A DNA stretch of 64,000 bases from a virus. Shown here one piece after another: positions 53,163 through 58,918 of this stretch (its first letter is position 1; the number at the start of each line of letters is the position of its first letter). The notes under the pieces are model-generated. The model saw only the letters and a list, made by a program, of their open reading frames with translations. It had not been told where the DNA came from and ran no database searches. A program made the translations under genes and the position numbers. The stretch lies in the IMG/VR virus record IMGVR_UViG_3300045971_000577, positions 305,146 to 369,145 of that record. One strand, written 5' to 3'.

Positions 53163-53377
53163 ACACCAAACTTCAGCTTAAAGGCAACCAAATCTTCCTT
53201 GCTATGCAAGTATACGTTTAGAATTTCGACATGCATCTCTACCTGCCACTCCATACTAACAGAAGTAGAAGATTCTTCAATCCACCTTCTAATGCCATTG
53301 TGTAGTTGCCAAAGGTCACGCTTAATCACGCCACCGACGTATTCCCTATCAGCCACAGGATAACGATACATTGTCAT
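53159..53377 (-). CDS. Array paralogue 3, FKLRFG-tail family
   Basis: 72 residues. Helix LWQLHNGIRRWIEESSTSVS, strand MHVEILNVYLH, signature SKEDLVAFKLKFGV. A 15-bp gap separates it from the upstream member. Function unknown. Confidence 0.78.
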   Translation of the reverse strand: MTMYRYPVADREYVGGVIKRDLWQLHNGIRRWIEESSTSVSMEWQVEMHVEILNVYLHSKEDLVAFKLKFGV

Positions 53378-53392
53378 ATGAGTTCTTTCATA

Positions 53393-53662
53393 CTAGACAT
53401 TAAAAGTCAACTTGAATGCAACAAGGTCTTGATCGTCTTCAAAGTATACAGTCATACCTTCAAATGAGTATCTATCATTTAGTGGATCACTTATGCGTAA
53501 CTTCATTCTAATCTTGTTCTTGAGTGCCCATGCTTCTACTTCATACTTGAAAATCCTTACGCTGATATCTTTACTGTTAGATATAGTATAGGTATGATTG
53601 GGCTTGAACCCGTTATTGAATAGTGCCATTGTAGGCTTTGAACGTGTAGCTGAGTTATTCAT
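53393..53662 (-). CDS. Array paralogue 2, FKLRFG-tail family
   Basis: 89 residues from ATG 53662, which overlaps the upstream stop by one base (TAATG). Strand GMTVYFEDD and signature QDLVAFKLTFNV close a Lys/Arg-rich, longer N-terminal part. Function unknown. Confidence 0.76.
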   Translation of the reverse strand: MNNSATRSKPTMALFNNGFKPNHTYTISNSKDISVRIFKYEVEAWALKNKIRMKLRISDPLNDRYSFEGMTVYFEDDQDLVAFKLTFNV

Positions 53663-53931
53663 TATGTGTGTATTCCCCAAATCAGCCGGAACATTAGCAT
53701 ATCCTCTTCAGTAGCAAAGTATATACGCATAGAATAATATATATTAAACTTTCCGATCAGTATAGGAAATACTTCTGGTGCTGTAGACCAATAATGTTTA
53801 GATTTGGTTTCGCAAAGCCGTTGCATCATTTTCAATACCAGATCTCGAATATCAGATCCGGAAAGTTTTTTCACAATGATGAGATTGTGCAGATAATCAA
53901 CCTGATGTAGATAGGTGGTCTGGTCGTGCAT
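53662..53931 (-). CDS. Array paralogue 1 (first gene), FKLRFG-tail family
   Basis: 89 residues from ATG 53931 (MHDQTTYLHQ), preferred because an upstream in-frame start would lie inside the promoter. It ends FATEEDMLMFRLIWG plus IHT. Helix DIRDLVLKMMQRLCETKSKH. ATG lies only 10 bp after the -10 box, so the mRNA leader is very short or absent. Function unknown. Confidence 0.74.
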   Translation of the reverse strand: MHDQTTYLHQVDYLHNLIIVKKLSGSDIRDLVLKMMQRLCETKSKHYWSTAPEVFPILIGKFNIYYSMRIYFATEEDMLMFRLIWGIHT

Positions 53932-53940
53932 TATGCGACT

Positions 53941-53969
53941 ATAATACAAGATCAACTTGGTCAGATCAA
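53941..53969 (-). promoter_or_regulatory. Sigma70-type promoter of the paralogue array
   Basis: TTGATC (53969-53964), 17 bp, TATTAT (53946-53941) on the minus strand. It is the only clear promoter seen before the 3.7-kb array. A GTAA-type repeat array lies 60 bp further upstream. Confidence 0.65.
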
Positions 53970-54028
53970 GAGGGACCTATACAGTTTTGGTAAAAAATGG
54001 TTGCGCGGCTTGCCACCCTCGTCAAAAT

Positions 54029-54118
54029 GTTACATCTCTTACAAATCTGTGTGCTGACTGGGATTTTTACGAACTGTTACAACTGTTGCATTTGTTACGT
54101 TTCTTACACCTTTACTGG
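54029..54118 (-). repeat. GTAA/GTTAC repeat array A
   Basis: On the minus strand: GTAAAG, GTAAGA, GTAACA, GCAACA, GTAACA, GTAAAA at 8-10 bp steps, then after a gap GTAAGA and GTAACA followed by TTTTGACG. The outermost box includes the stop codon of the DUF4314-like gene. It carries the same boxes as the early promoters but no good -10. Confidence 0.75.
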
Positions 54119-54331
54119 TGCCTCGCCGTTGACTATCCATTGATCAACTGACGCCACGAGGCTAAGCGTTCGCCCACTGTCCCACTGCACAGCCACGTGC
54201 CACTGTCCCAGCACATGCCGTACGTCCAGCACCGTACCCGTTGACCATGGTGGTACGGGGTGGGGGTCGGGACCCATGCCAAGCAGGGTAATGCGTTGAC
54301 CTACGCGGGCGGGTGGAGTAAGCTGCATCAT
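54104..54331 (-). CDS. DUF4314-like small protein, probably leaderless
   Basis: 75 residues from ATG 54331 (MMQLTPPARVGQRITLLGMG). VGQRITLLGMG, then PHPVPPWSTGTVLDV and HVAVQWDSGRTLSLV match the DUF4314 pattern, a short beta-barrel-like protein found in phages and bacteria with unknown function. ATG starts 7 bp after the -10 box, so no ribosome site can be transcribed; an in-frame start further up would lie inside the promoter. GTAA arrays flank the gene on both sides. Confidence 0.75.
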   Translation of the reverse strand: MMQLTPPARVGQRITLLGMGPDPHPVPPWSTGTVLDVRHVLGQWHVAVQWDSGRTLSLVASVDQWIVNGEAPVKV

Positions 54332-54337
54332 GTGTAT

Positions 54338-54366
54338 ACTATAGCGCACACCACCCTACACGTCAA
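54338..54366 (-). promoter_or_regulatory. Early promoter (DUF4314-like gene)
   Basis: TTGACG (54366-54361), 17 bp, TATAGT (54343-54338). GTAACA begins exactly 10 bp upstream of the -35 and GTAAGC 10 bp beyond that. Confidence 0.82.
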
Positions 54367-54369
54367 TCA

Positions 54370-54435
54370 CTGTTACATATGCTTACACCTGTAAGCACCT
54401 GTAAGCAAACGTAAGCAGATGTAACAACGGTAAAG
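54370..54435. repeat. GTAA repeat array B with internal inverted symmetry
   Basis: Plus strand: GTTACATATGCTTAC, then GTAAGC, GTAAGC, GTAAGC, GTAACA, GTAAAG at steps of 10, 10, 10 and 9 bp. The left half mirrors the right (TGTTACAT.TGCTTAC against GTAAGCAGATGTAACA). The left half is the upstream region of the early promoter at 54338-54366. Confidence 0.8.
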
Positions 54436-54494
54436 GTCTCGCACTGTGCCCGTCATACCTTGGTGACGCTATGAGGCAACGGTGAGCAAACGAA

Positions 54495-54513
54495 AGGGGC
54501 GTTCGCCGCCCCT
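54495..54513 (-). terminator. Intrinsic terminator
   Basis: Minus strand AGGGGCG-GCGAA-CGCCCCT followed by TTCGTTT. It lies 20 bp after the stop of the gene at 54534. Confidence 0.75.
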
Positions 54514-54533
54514 TGTCTGTACCCGCGCTGGTC

Positions 54534-54737
54534 TTACTTGATGCTGACGAGGACACCGTCCTTCAGCGTGCCCGTGGCGTACCACTTATGGGGTTGCGGG
54601 TAGTGCGGGCCTTCCAGGGACACCTCGCCGTCTTTGGGGCAGGGGAACGGTCCCGGGCTGTGGCAACGGACTTGCTTGCCATCAGCAATGGCACGCTTCA
54701 CTTCGGCCTTGCTCTTGAAGTTGGTATCGGTGTACAT
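54534..54737 (-). CDS. Small early protein
   Basis: 67 residues: MYTDTNFKSKAEVKRAIADG, then VRCHSPGPFPCPKDG, EGPHYPQPHKWYATG and a beta end DGVLVSIK. I recall similar short phage proteins of unknown function. AAGGA before ATG; own promoter and own terminator. Confidence 0.75.
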   Translation of the reverse strand: MYTDTNFKSKAEVKRAIADGKQVRCHSPGPFPCPKDGEVSLEGPHYPQPHKWYATGTLKDGVLVSIK

Positions 54738-54763
54738 GGTGCATTCCTTGTTGCGATGTATGT

Positions 54764-54792
54764 ATTATGCAGCGTGGTGCGCTTGCTGTCAA
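54764..54792 (-). promoter_or_regulatory. Early promoter
   Basis: TTGACA (54792-54787), 17 bp, CATAAT (54769-54764). GTAACA 10 bp and GTAATA 20 bp upstream of the -35. Leader contains CATCGCAACAAGGA. Confidence 0.88.
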
Positions 54793-54924
54793 CCACTGTT
54801 ACATCTTATTACAGCTCGTGCCCGCCACACCAGACCAACCACCAAGTGCGGAAGTCCTCACACCCTGTCAGCGCTCCCTCCCGCATGTACGAGGCGTAGA
54901 AAGCTGGGCTTGCTTGGTGGATAC

Positions 54925-55140
54925 TCACATATCCCCGGGCAGGTAGTTGCAGCGGTTGCGGTAGCACTTGCCGTCCCACTCCGCCACGCTGATCGTATAG
55001 CCGATGCTGAGGAAGAACATCGCTTCGCCCATTGCCGCTGCTTGCCCAATCTCCATGCTGCGGTCTGGGTAGGCTGCGTCGTAGCTGACCGGGTCCCGGA
55101 TGCTGATGCGGGGCTGGGTCACATCGTATGTGGTGCGCAT
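54925..55140 (-). CDS. Small early protein
   Basis: 71 residues from ATG 55140 (MRTTYDVTQPRISIRD), with AAGGAG upstream. The middle helix QAAAMGEAMFFLSIGYTISV is followed by WDGKCYRNRCNYLPGDM with two cysteines. Longer frames upstream run through the promoter and are not genic. Function unknown. Confidence 0.72.
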   Translation of the reverse strand: MRTTYDVTQPRISIRDPVSYDAAYPDRSMEIGQAAAMGEAMFFLSIGYTISVAEWDGKCYRNRCNYLPGDM

Positions 55141-55168
55141 GATTGCTGCTCCTTGTTGCGATGTTGTT

Positions 55169-55197
55169 ACTATAATGCAACGAACAGGGGTTGTCAA
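55169..55197 (-). promoter_or_regulatory. Early promoter with -35 palindrome
   Basis: TTGACA (55197-55192), 17 bp, TATAGT (55174-55169). The -35 is centred in a perfect 23-bp inverted repeat (55183-55205, AACAGGGGTTG-T-CAACCCCTGTT). GTAACA 10 bp upstream. Confidence 0.88.
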
Positions 55198-55225
55198 CCC
55201 CTGTTACATCTGTCTCGCGTGCTGC

Positions 55226-55513
55226 TCAGCAGACCTTGGCGAAGTAATGCACGACCACAGTGTGCATCGTCTGGGTCTGCCCGTCGGCGTACACGGTGCC
55301 GGGTTGCACTTCACATTCCGCGTCGGGTGAGGCGCACAAATTACGTTCCAGCCGTTGCTTGATTCCCACGGCGCGGTAGGCGTTGTGCTGCTGCGGTGAC
55401 ATGCAACGGAACACAGTCGCGCCGCTTTCCTTCGTGACCAGCACGGCCACATCCGAGGCCTTGATTCCTTCCATCTTGTACGCGAGCAGGATGATTTGGA
55501 TGACGACTTGCAT
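55226..55513 (-). CDS. Small early protein
   Basis: 95 residues. A hydrophobic N-terminus (MQVVIQIILLAYKMEGIKAS), then beta-rich ASDVAVLVTKESGATVFRCM and a helix HNAYRAVGIKQRLERNL. Three cysteines. AAAGGA before ATG. Function unknown. Confidence 0.72.
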   Translation of the reverse strand: MQVVIQIILLAYKMEGIKASDVAVLVTKESGATVFRCMSPQQHNAYRAVGIKQRLERNLCASPDAECEVQPGTVYADGQTQTMHTVVVHYFAKVC

Positions 55514-55552
55514 GTTGTTTCCTTTGTGTTGCTGCGTTGTTGCAGTGTTTAA

Positions 55553-55581
55553 ACTATAACGCAGGTTGAATGCTTATGCAA
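55553..55581 (-). promoter_or_regulatory. Early promoter
   Basis: TTGCAT (55581-55576), 17 bp, TATAGT (55558-55553). GTAACA 10 bp and GTAAGT 20 bp upstream of the -35. Confidence 0.82.
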
Positions 55582-55620
55582 GCACTGTTACATTTACTTA
55601 CAAGCTGCCGGCCGGCATAA

Positions 55621-56125
55621 GCCTCGAGGTTAAGGTTAAAGACCTTAGCCCAGTGTCTAGCCCTAGTAGAGGCTTTTGCAACTTAGACTAATTTTTAGAT
55701 CGCAGCTTTAAGTCTGCTGCCGGCGAGCCTCGTGTATGCTCAAGGTCAACCGCGGTTACGTTATGAGGCTTATCGCAATAAGTCTTAGATTCTTGTTGAC
55801 CTGCCCGGACTTTTGCGATAAAATGACATTTATTGCTTGCGCAGAATGACCTACGGCTCTACACGAAAAATAGCCTCACAATGCAAAAGGCAACTACAAG
55901 TGGTCTATAGATCAACGTGTGAGGCTTTGCTGCAAAGCCCTAGATTCTTAGATCAGTTGTCTGTAAGCCTCACAGACGCGTTTTAAGATCACAAGCGGTC
56001 GCTTGCTCAGCTCTTGAGGCTTTGCGGGCAGAGCTCTGTCTGTGTGGTCAAGTGCGAGCAAACCCCTGTAAGCCTCACTTGTGGCCCAGTTACTGGGCAA
56101 AGACCTAATCTTTAGTTAGCGAGGC
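55621..56125. repeat. Array of five GCCTC/GAGGC inverted-repeat elements
   Basis: Elements 55621-55673, 55727-55769, 55873-55925, 55967-56020 and 56072-56125; lengths 53, 43, 53, 54 and 54 bp. The 55873 element has a perfect 8-bp outer stem (GCCTCACA/TGTGAGGC). The interiors differ but often contain GATC or GGTC. Confidence 0.75.
55796..55824 (+). promoter_or_regulatory. Possible rightward promoter into the repeat region
   Basis: TTGACC (55796-55801), 17 bp, TAAAAT (55819-55824), plus strand. It points through three GCCTC/GAGGC elements towards the hairpins at 56142-56201; no gene lies on this strand, so any product would be an RNA. It lacks the GTAACA box. Confidence 0.5.
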
Positions 56126-56141
56126 AGCGGTGGTCAAACGA

Positions 56142-56163
56142 CTGGGCACCCGTAAGTGCCCAG
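56142..56163. repeat. Strong hairpin
   Basis: CTGGGCAC-CCGTAA-GTGCCCAG, 8-bp perfect stem with a 6-base loop, no T-run. It is next to the terminator at 56184. Confidence 0.75.
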
Positions 56164-56183
56164 TGCTCAAAAGAACCGCTTGT

Positions 56184-56201
56184 AGGGGCGTTTAGCCCCC
56201 T
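56184..56201 (-). terminator. Intrinsic terminator (GC hairpin)
   Basis: Minus strand AGGGGGC-TAAAC-GCCCCT, just past the stop of the gene at 56206. The following T-run is poor. Confidence 0.6.
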
Positions 56202-56205
56202 TGCC

Positions 56206-56433
56206 CTACCAGGGCTCGCACATATTGGGAAACGTGTTCGTCTCCTCCAGCACCGTCAACGCCCGCGCCGCTGCTGCGTAGGCCTCGTCTTCCGTGTCCC
56301 AGATCGGCGCGCTGGCGCAGTTGTTGGCGAGGTATTCCTGGCCCGGGTCGCCAGCAAATGTGGAGAAGCACGAACGCCACTTGCCGTTGGCTGCCTGTTC
56401 GGGCGCGCTGACTTCGGTGCGGATCTTGATCAT
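56206..56433 (-). CDS. Small early protein
   Basis: 75 residues: MIKIRTEVSAPEQAANGKWR, a Cys, then IWDTEDEAYAAAARALTVLE, which looks like a beta-sheet plus helix. AAGGAG before ATG. Function unknown. Confidence 0.72.
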   Translation of the reverse strand: MIKIRTEVSAPEQAANGKWRSCFSTFAGDPGQEYLANNCASAPIWDTEDEAYAAAARALTVLEETNTFPNMCEPW

Positions 56434-56459
56434 GCTGTGCTCCTTGTTGCGATGTTGTT

Positions 56460-56488
56460 ACTATAACGGAGTTGGGAGGCTCCGTCAA
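56460..56488 (-). promoter_or_regulatory. Early promoter
   Basis: TTGACG (56488-56483), 17 bp, TATAGT (56465-56460). GTAACA 10 bp upstream; leader CATCGCAACAAGGAG. Confidence 0.87.
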
Positions 56489-56500
56489 GCACTGTTACAT

Positions 56501-56701
56501 CTATTTCTTCACAGCGTCAGCAACGGCTTCGTAGGAGTCAGTCGCCACCTCGATGGTCTTGTCCGTCGCCACCGAGATCGCCTTCGAGGCTTTCTTCACC
56601 TCGGACTGGTTGTCCTTGTAGAGGATGATGCCTTGGCCCGCCAGCAGCAGGGCAACGATGCTGGCGATGGCGCCCACAAACACATTCTTGAACGTCTTCA
56701 T
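56501..56701 (-). CDS. Small single-pass membrane protein
   Basis: 66 residues. NVFVGAIASIVALLLAGQGI (about 6-25) is a transmembrane helix or signal anchor; the rest is a charged amphipathic helix (EVKKASKAISVATDKTIEVA). The topology suggests an inner-membrane protein with a periplasmic or cytoplasmic helical tail. AAGGA before ATG 56701. Confidence 0.72.
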   Translation of the reverse strand: MKTFKNVFVGAIASIVALLLAGQGIILYKDNQSEVKKASKAISVATDKTIEVATDSYEAVADAVKK

Positions 56702-56728
56702 CTGTATTCCTTAAGTTGCAATGTCACA

Positions 56729-56757
56729 ATAATAGCTGCATACGGGCCGTCTGTCAA
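56729..56757 (-). promoter_or_regulatory. Early promoter
   Basis: TTGACA (56757-56752), 17 bp, TATTAT (56734-56729). GTAATA 10 bp and GTAAGC 20 bp upstream; the upstream gene's ATG-TAA end lies within the box. Confidence 0.86.
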
Positions 56758-56763
56758 CCCTTA

Positions 56764-56943
56764 TTACATCTGCTTACACCACTTCTCTTCCTCGCACAAC
56801 AGCTCGTCGTCAGTGGCGTCGTCATTGAGGTAACGCTCACCGTCTTCAAAATCGCCTTCCTCACCGTCAGCTTCGTACTGTTCACGCATTGCGTGGATGA
56901 TGCGCTCGGCCTTCAAGGCGCGCTCTTGCCTGGTGAGTGCCAT
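56764..56943 (-). CDS. Small acidic early protein
   Basis: 59 residues from ATG 56943 (MALTRQERALKAERII), AAGGAG upstream. Basic helix first, then a strongly acidic half (EADGEEGDFEDGERYLNDD) and a CKQM end. Its last codons, ATG TAA, form part of the next promoter's upstream box. Function unknown. Confidence 0.72.
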   Translation of the reverse strand: MALTRQERALKAERIIHAMREQYEADGEEGDFEDGERYLNDDATDDELLCEEEKWCKQM

Positions 56944-56970
56944 TGTTGGCTCCTTGCTGTTGATGTATGT

Positions 56971-56999
56971 ATTATGCAGGCTGGAACAGGGGCTGTCAA
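56971..56999 (-). promoter_or_regulatory. Early promoter with near-palindromic -35 region
   Basis: TTGACA (56999-56994), 17 bp, CATAAT (56976-56971). GTAACA 10 bp upstream. AACAGGGG-x-TGTCA-x-CCCCTGTT surrounds the -35, like the promoter at 55169. Confidence 0.88.
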
Positions 57000-57005
57000 C
57001 CCCTG

Positions 57006-57116
57006 TTACATCTTTCCAGTGACACGCTTCCACAGCTGGTGGAAGAAGCGCCTCACGCGGTTCTGCATCAGCTCGGCTGCGATTTCGAGGCGAAACTTCA
57101 TGTAGTCAGTGTTCAT
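57006..57116 (-). CDS. Very small basic early protein (36 residues)
   Basis: ATG 57116 to TAA 57006. The sequence starts MNTDYMKFRLEIAAELMQ and has basic helix RVRRFFHQLWKRVTG. It begins 1 bp after the stop of the upstream gene, and its own final ATG-TAA is part of the next promoter's GTAACA box. An amphipathic helix binding nucleic acid or membrane is possible. Confidence 0.55.
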   Translation of the reverse strand: MNTDYMKFRLEIAAELMQNRVRRFFHQLWKRVTGKM

Positions 57117-57117
57117 G

Positions 57118-57315
57118 TTAGGCCTGCTGGATGTGTTGCGCGACGATGCGGGCGGCGCAGTCCTCGCCCTGGGCCATGTCGATCGCGCCCTGCTCCACGA
57201 GGTTGTAGCACAAGTCGCCGCCGTCGTAGAAGCCGTACTGCTCCTCCACAATCTTGTCGACCTTCTCCGAGAAGTCGTGCATGACTGCGTGCTGTGCCAT
57301 TGTGGTGCGGGGCAT
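57118..57315 (-). CDS. Small acidic early protein
   Basis: 65 residues: MPRTTMAQHAVMHDFSEKVD, VEEQYGFYDGGDLCYN, helix GEDCAARIVAQHIQQA. AAGGAG before ATG. Function unknown. Confidence 0.72.
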   Translation of the reverse strand: MPRTTMAQHAVMHDFSEKVDKIVEEQYGFYDGGDLCYNLVEQGAIDMAQGEDCAARIVAQHIQQA

Positions 57316-57341
57316 GCTGTGCTCCTTGTTGCGATGTATGT

Positions 57342-57370
57342 ATTATGCGCGTAGAAGCAGCAGTTGTCAA
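57342..57370 (-). promoter_or_regulatory. Early promoter without the upstream box
   Basis: TTGACA (57370-57365), 17 bp, CATAAT (57347-57342). The -35 contains the stop codon (TGA) of the upstream gene; no GTAACA box. Leader CATCGCAACAAGGAG. Confidence 0.85.
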
Positions 57371-57612
57371 CCGTAAATCTTCAAGGCCTCATCCATGACG
57401 ATCGTCTCCACACCGCCATCCAGAGGCATCAGGTGGTGCTGCTGGAACAGGACTTCCACGCCGGCGGCCAGCAGCACAGCGGGCATGAGCTTGTACAGAG
57501 GCTGCTGGCCGTTATCCATTTCGCACATCAGGATGTGAGCAACGGTGCGGCACGACCCCACTGGGCAACGGGCGTCACCCAGAATCATTACACGTTGTCC
57601 TATTGCGAGCAT
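57367..57612 (-). CDS. Small early protein
   Basis: 81 residues from ATG 57612 (MLAIGQRVMILGDARC), AAGGAG upstream. The start recalls a small beta-barrel (IGQRVMILGD, VAHILMCEMDNGQQPLYKLM), somewhat like the DUF4314-type protein at 54104, followed by hydrophobic AVLLAAGVEVLFQQHHLMPL. Function unknown. Confidence 0.7.
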   Translation of the reverse strand: MLAIGQRVMILGDARCPVGSCRTVAHILMCEMDNGQQPLYKLMPAVLLAAGVEVLFQQHHLMPLDGGVETIVMDEALKIYG

Positions 57613-57637
57613 GTTTGCTCCTTGCTGCGATGTGTGT

Positions 57638-57666
57638 ACTTTATTATATAGTGGCTCCAGTGTCAA
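57638..57666 (-). promoter_or_regulatory. Early promoter
   Basis: TTGACA (57666-57661), 17 bp, TAAAGT (57643-57638); an overlapping TATAAT lies at 57648-57643. GTAACA 10 bp and GTAAGC 20 bp upstream of the -35. Confidence 0.78.
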
Positions 57667-57693
57667 GCACTGTTACATCTGCTTACGCCTGCA

Positions 57694-57779
57694 CTGCCTC
57701 ATTCATCGGTCCAAGACCATTGAGCCACTACATGCGAGGCTGCTGCTGCCTCATTCATCGGTCCAAGACCATTGAGCCA
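57694..57779. repeat. 34-bp direct repeat pair
   Basis: Copies at 57694-57727 and 57746-57779, identical, each holding CGGTCCAAGACCATTGAG. The first copy and the following GAGGC (57736-57740) also make a 45-bp GCCTC...GAGGC element. It lies in the divergent gap between minus- and plus-strand early genes. Confidence 0.85.
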
Positions 57780-57831
57780 ACGCGGTGAGACCGCGTGACG
57801 ATCCGCCAGATGTAACAAGGTGTAACAACGG

Positions 57832-57859
57832 TTGCATTGATGCGCAGTGGTGTTATAGT
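57832..57859 (+). promoter_or_regulatory. Rightward early promoter (outer)
   Basis: TTGCAT (57832-57837), 16 bp, TATAGT (57854-57859), plus strand. GTAACA begins about 10 and 20 bp upstream of the -35, as in the leftward promoters. Confidence 0.7.
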
Positions 57860-57865
57860 TATGAC

Positions 57866-57991
57866 ATGGAGACAGCAGTGCAACAGCAAGCAAACAAGCA
57901 AAACTGTTACACTTTAGTTGTTGTCCAAAGCGCCCCAAAGAGTTATAGTTTAGTCACTGCAACACACGCTGCAAAGCAGCAAGAAAGGTAG
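57866..57991 (+). CDS. Doubtful 41-codon frame or leader peptide
   Basis: ATG 57866 to TAG 57991, beginning METAVQQQANKQNCYTL. It starts 7 bp after the outer promoter's -10, like the leaderless early genes, but the inner promoter for the next gene lies inside it. It could be a leaderless peptide or a chance frame. Confidence 0.25.
   Translation: METAVQQQANKQNCYTLVVVQSAPKSYSLVTATHAAKQQER
57921..57949 (+). promoter_or_regulatory. Rightward early promoter (inner)
   Basis: TTGTCC (57921-57926), 17 bp, TATAGT (57944-57949), plus strand, 45 bp before ATG 57995. Confidence 0.65.
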
Positions 57992-57994
57992 ACC

Positions 57995-58534
57995 ATGGAC
58001 AAGGGAATCCGCCCGTACGTGAACGCCAAGTTCATCGAGCTCAACGCCCAGCGCAAGGCGGGCACGCTGACCAACACGCAGTTCCGCAAGAACGTGATGT
58101 GCGACGCGATGGAAGCGTTTGGCATCACCCTGGCGAGCGCCGCGACGCACTACAACCATGCGTTCCAGGCGGTGAAGGCGGCGACACCGACGGAAGTGGA
58201 AGGCCTGGGCCGCCCCGACGACAAGAAGGGCGGGCGCAAGCGCAAGGAAGTCGCAGCCCCGACGGTGGCCAGCGTCATCCCCGTGGACCCGGCCGCGCTG
58301 CTGCAAGGGCTGCTGAATGCCCCGGCTGCGGTGCAGGTGGAGACGGCGCAAGCCGTGGAAACGCCCGCAGCCGACCCCAACGACGCCGGCGAGACGGGCG
58401 AAGTGCAGACGGTGTTCAACGTGTGCAAGAAGTCCGACGGCAGCGTGGTGGCAGAAGGCGTGAGCCTGGAAGAAGCCAAGGCGCTGGTGGAAGCGGCGGC
58501 CAAGGCCAAGAAGGCCAAGCTGTACTGGGTCTAA
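57995..58534 (+). CDS. Early protein with MDKGIR domain and LEEAK C-terminal domain
   Basis: 179 residues. The N-terminal domain (1-90) has MDKGIRPYVNAKFIELNAQ, FRKNVMCDAMEAFGITLASAATHYNHAFQ and a basic GRPDDKKGGRKRKE end. It is shared with the 142-residue protein at 61642. After an Ala/Pro-rich linker, the C-terminal 45 residues (VFNVCKKSDGSVVAEGVSLE) form a second small domain. The helical N-terminus with basic tail suggests nucleic-acid binding. One of only two genes on the plus strand here; terminator follows. Confidence 0.78.
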   Translation: MDKGIRPYVNAKFIELNAQRKAGTLTNTQFRKNVMCDAMEAFGITLASAATHYNHAFQAVKAATPTEVEGLGRPDDKKGGRKRKEVAAPTVASVIPVDPAALLQGLLNAPAAVQVETAQAVETPAADPNDAGETGEVQTVFNVCKKSDGSVVAEGVSLEEAKALVEAAAKAKKAKLYWV

Positions 58535-58549
58535 GCACCCAAGGTGGGA

Positions 58550-58567
58550 AGGGGGCGCAAGCCCCCT
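58550..58567 (+). terminator. Intrinsic terminator
   Basis: AGGGGGC-GCAA-GCCCCCT then ATT, 15 bp after the stop of the MDKGIR-domain gene. Confidence 0.72.
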
Positions 58568-58613
58568 ATTCGCGCGACCAAACCCAGGTCAGAATGCAAG
58601 AGAGGAATCCAAA

Positions 58614-58808
58614 ATGATCAGTGTGATTCTGGTTGATGGAACTACCCGCATGCACATGCCGAGCAGCCGGTGGTCATTGGACGTGCAGGCCTCGTTGGCT
58701 CAGAAGGGCCACCAGCTGCAAGACCTCGGACCTGCTCCGGAGAACGACCCGCGCGATGAGGCCGAGAAGGCACGCGTCATGGAGCTTCTCGACTCCACAG
58801 GGCTGTAG
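58614..58808 (+). CDS. Small early protein
   Basis: 64 residues: beta start MISVILVDGTTRMHMPSSRW, then ASLAQKGHQLQDLGPAPEND and helix EKARVMELLD. AGAGGA before ATG. It lies after the terminator of the previous gene and has no clear promoter of its own, so expression may depend on read-through. Function unknown. Confidence 0.65.
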   Translation: MISVILVDGTTRMHMPSSRWSLDVQASLAQKGHQLQDLGPAPENDPRDEAEKARVMELLDSTGL

Positions 58809-58816
58809 CAAGATCA

Positions 58817-58860
58817 GCCTCGGAACACGTCGTGAGATCGCTGATCCGACCTTCCGAGGC
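58817..58860. repeat. GCCTC/GAGGC element, 9-bp stem
   Basis: GCCTCGGAA...TTCCGAGGC, 44 bp, perfect 9-bp outer stem, interior with GATCG and GATCCGACC. Confidence 0.85.
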
Positions 58861-58873
58861 TACCCTGCGACAT

Positions 58874-58918
58874 GCCTCGGGCGCGCTGTCGAGGCCCGTT
58901 GATCCTACCGCCCGAGGC
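58874..58918. repeat. GCCTC/GAGGC element, 9-bp stem
   Basis: GCCTCGGGC...GCCCGAGGC, 45 bp, interior with TTGATCCTACC. It is directly followed by the GTAAC repeats. Confidence 0.85.

Larger units (their letters stand above)
55600..56183. other. Gene-free region with five GCCTC...GAGGC elements
   Basis: No supported gene for about 580 bp. GCCTC starts at 55621, 55727, 55873, 55967 and 56072, each followed 38-49 bp later by GAGGC (55669, 55765, 55921, 56016, 56121). The units step by about 100 bp, with one step near 150. Between elements lie further short hairpins such as GGCTTTGC-T-GCAAAGCC (55923-55939). A 46-codon frame at 55846 lacks a ribosome site. It may be a non-coding RNA, an origin or a regulatory region. 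Confidence 0.6.

Noticed and set aside
50248-53955. Array read as one gene broken by frameshifts
   Set aside because: Every member has its own start, stop and full C-terminal signature with regular ATGA overlaps; frameshift errors would not create 16 such junctions.
55846-55986. 46-codon plus-strand frame downstream of the promoter at 55796
   Set aside because: No ribosome site, and the sequence is explained by the GCCTC/GAGGC repeats.
55621-56125. CRISPR-like or tRNA cluster interpretation of the repeat region
   Set aside because: Repeats are inverted arms with variable interiors, not identical direct repeats with spacers; no cloverleaf or T-loop sequence was found.
58099-58617. Long Gly/Arg-rich plus-strand frame overlapping the MDKGIR gene
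   Set aside because: Frame shadow of the G+C-rich gene 57995-58534, which has promoter, ribosome site, paralogue and terminator.
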